A stretch of 64,000 nucleotides of DNA from an uncultured Ruminococcus sp. (GTDB lineage Bacteria; Bacillota; Clostridia; Oscillospirales; Ruminococcaceae). The position numbers and the translations under genes were made by a program. Shown here piece by piece: positions 63,523 through 64,000 of the stretch. The stretch is from NCBI GenBank assembly GCA_900545345.1, contig UQYQ01000008.1, forward strand, positions 1-64,000, read 5' to 3'. Within the stretch, counting starts at the first letter, position 1. Each line of letters starts with the position of its first letter. The notes under the pieces are model-generated. The model was not told the origin of the DNA. It ran no database searches and saw nothing but the letters and a program-made list of their open reading frames with translations.

Positions 63523-64000
63523 ATGAGATTTCGTCCATGTATTGATATTCATAACGGAAAGGTTAAGCAAATTGTCGGCTCAAGTCTTTGCGATGGTGAG
63601 TCGGGATTTAAAGGCTCTTTTGCACAGGAGAACTTTATATCTGAAAAAAACGCCGATTATTTTGCAAGGCTTTATAAAAGCTTCAGTCTTTTCGGAGGGC
63701 ACATTATTTTGCTCAATAAACGGGGAACAAATGAATATAATGATGACTTAAAACAAGCCGAGCTTGCTTTTAAAGTTTTTCCTTACGGGCTTCAAGTCGG
63801 CGGAGGAGTCACTTGTGAAAATGCATCTGACTTTATCAGTATGGGTGCAAGTCATATAATTGTTACTTCATATGTATTTAAAGACGGCGTTGTTAATATG
63901 GAAAACTTAAAACTGCTTGTTAATGCTGTTTCAAAAGATAAAATTGTACTTGATTTATCATGCAGAAAGCGTGACGGGAAATATTATATAGTTACAGACA
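63523..64000 (+). CDS. hisA: Phosphoribosylformimino-AICAR ribotide isomerase, eukaryote type (partial, runs off the window)
   Basis: It catalyses the fourth step of histidine synthesis, isomerising the aminoaldose ribotide ProFAR. The first 159 codons are visible, and the rest lies beyond the window. The start MRFRPCIDIHNGKVKQIVGSS, the internal YGLQVGGGVTCENASDF, GASHIIVTSYVFKDG and LDLSCRKRDGKYYIVTD match the eukaryotic HIS6/HisA type rather than the common bacterial HisA. The catalytic Asp in PCIDIHNG is present. SD CGGAGG, preceded by the small hairpin AGGGCTTGCCCT. The downstream neighbours cannot be seen. Confidence 0.88.
   Translation, partial: MRFRPCIDIHNGKVKQIVGSSLCDGESGFKGSFAQENFISEKNADYFARLYKSFSLFGGHIILLNKRGTNEYNDDLKQAELAFKVFPYGLQVGGGVTCENASDFISMGASHIIVTSYVFKDGVVNMENLKLLVNAVSKDKIVLDLSCRKRDGKYYIVTD

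Noticed and set aside
63542..63751. 69-codon frame overlapping hisA
   Set aside because: It is a shifted frame inside the clear hisA coding sequence, with no SD.

Overview
The window is 64 kb of AT-rich chromosome from a low-GC, Gram-positive, strictly anaerobic bacterium, most likely a gut-type Clostridia (Oscillospiraceae/Ruminococcaceae-like; the family is inferred from gene content, not proven). The Firmicutes signs are Mini-RNase III, the Prp protease next to an L27 with a cleavable N-terminal extension, PadR-DUF1700-DUF4097 and XRE cassettes, an L,D-transpeptidase, and strong purine-rich Shine-Dalgarno (SD) sites. The anaerobic signs are NrdD/NrdG as the only ribonucleotide reductase seen, a flavodiiron protein, reverse rubrerythrin, ferredoxin and several Fe-S or flavin proteins. 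I see no rRNA, tRNA, CRISPR array, insertion sequence or phage gene. The window looks like stable chromosome with small accessory inserts.

Layout. 0-9.4 kb: a small membrane protein, a palindromic MITE-like element, ilvB-ilvN-ilvC, then trmB, galactokinase, a 2[4Fe-4S] ferredoxin, an L,D-transpeptidase and a flavin reductase. 9.8-21 kb: an arginine cluster in the order argG, NUDIX, argH, argC, GNAT, PLC-like, argJ, argB, argD, argF, then nitroreductase and flavodoxin. It is preceded by ArgR-like boxes and carries a repeated structured element in its spacers. 21-29.2 kb: HU beside a Lys/Ala-tailed DUF6465-like protein, KtrB/KtrA potassium uptake, a fused MacB-like ABC exporter, then flavodiiron protein and rubrerythrin. 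29.3-40 kb: two HTH/zinc-ribbon regulators, a DMT transporter, a DUF2975/XRE pair, dut-nrdG-nrdD divergent from a Crp/Fnr regulator, an acetyltransferase and a PadR cassette. 40-43 kb: rplU-prp-rpmA-obg-mrnC. 43-51.5 kb: a MerR-controlled redox operon, an XRE cassette, ferritin, a diguanylate cyclase, yebC and ilvE. 51.6-64 kb: a lipid kinase, HAD, thioesterase, an attenuator-controlled MFS efflux pump, a two-component/ABC module, ackA, tmcAL, and a eukaryote-type hisA cut by the window end.

How the parts work together. ilvBNC and ilvE give branched-chain amino acids, and argGHCJBDF gives a full ornithine-to-arginine route using the recycling ArgJ. A perfect 14-bp palindrome (GTTGCATTTGCAAC) occurs three times. 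It sits upstream of the flavodiiron gene and of nrdD at the spacing of a class II Crp/Fnr activator, and also in front of the Crp/Fnr gene itself. This suggests a local anaerobic/oxidative regulon. Other regulation can be read from the DNA: a MerR-type promoter with a 19-bp spacer, operators of PadR and XRE type, four direct repeats upstream of the ABC genes of the two-component module, and a leader peptide with competing hairpins before the MFS gene.

Many start codons were revised from the longest reading frame to the one with a properly spaced SD. TTG starts are inferred for the DMT transporter, one XRE regulator, the diguanylate cyclase and the ABC ATPase at 58 kb.
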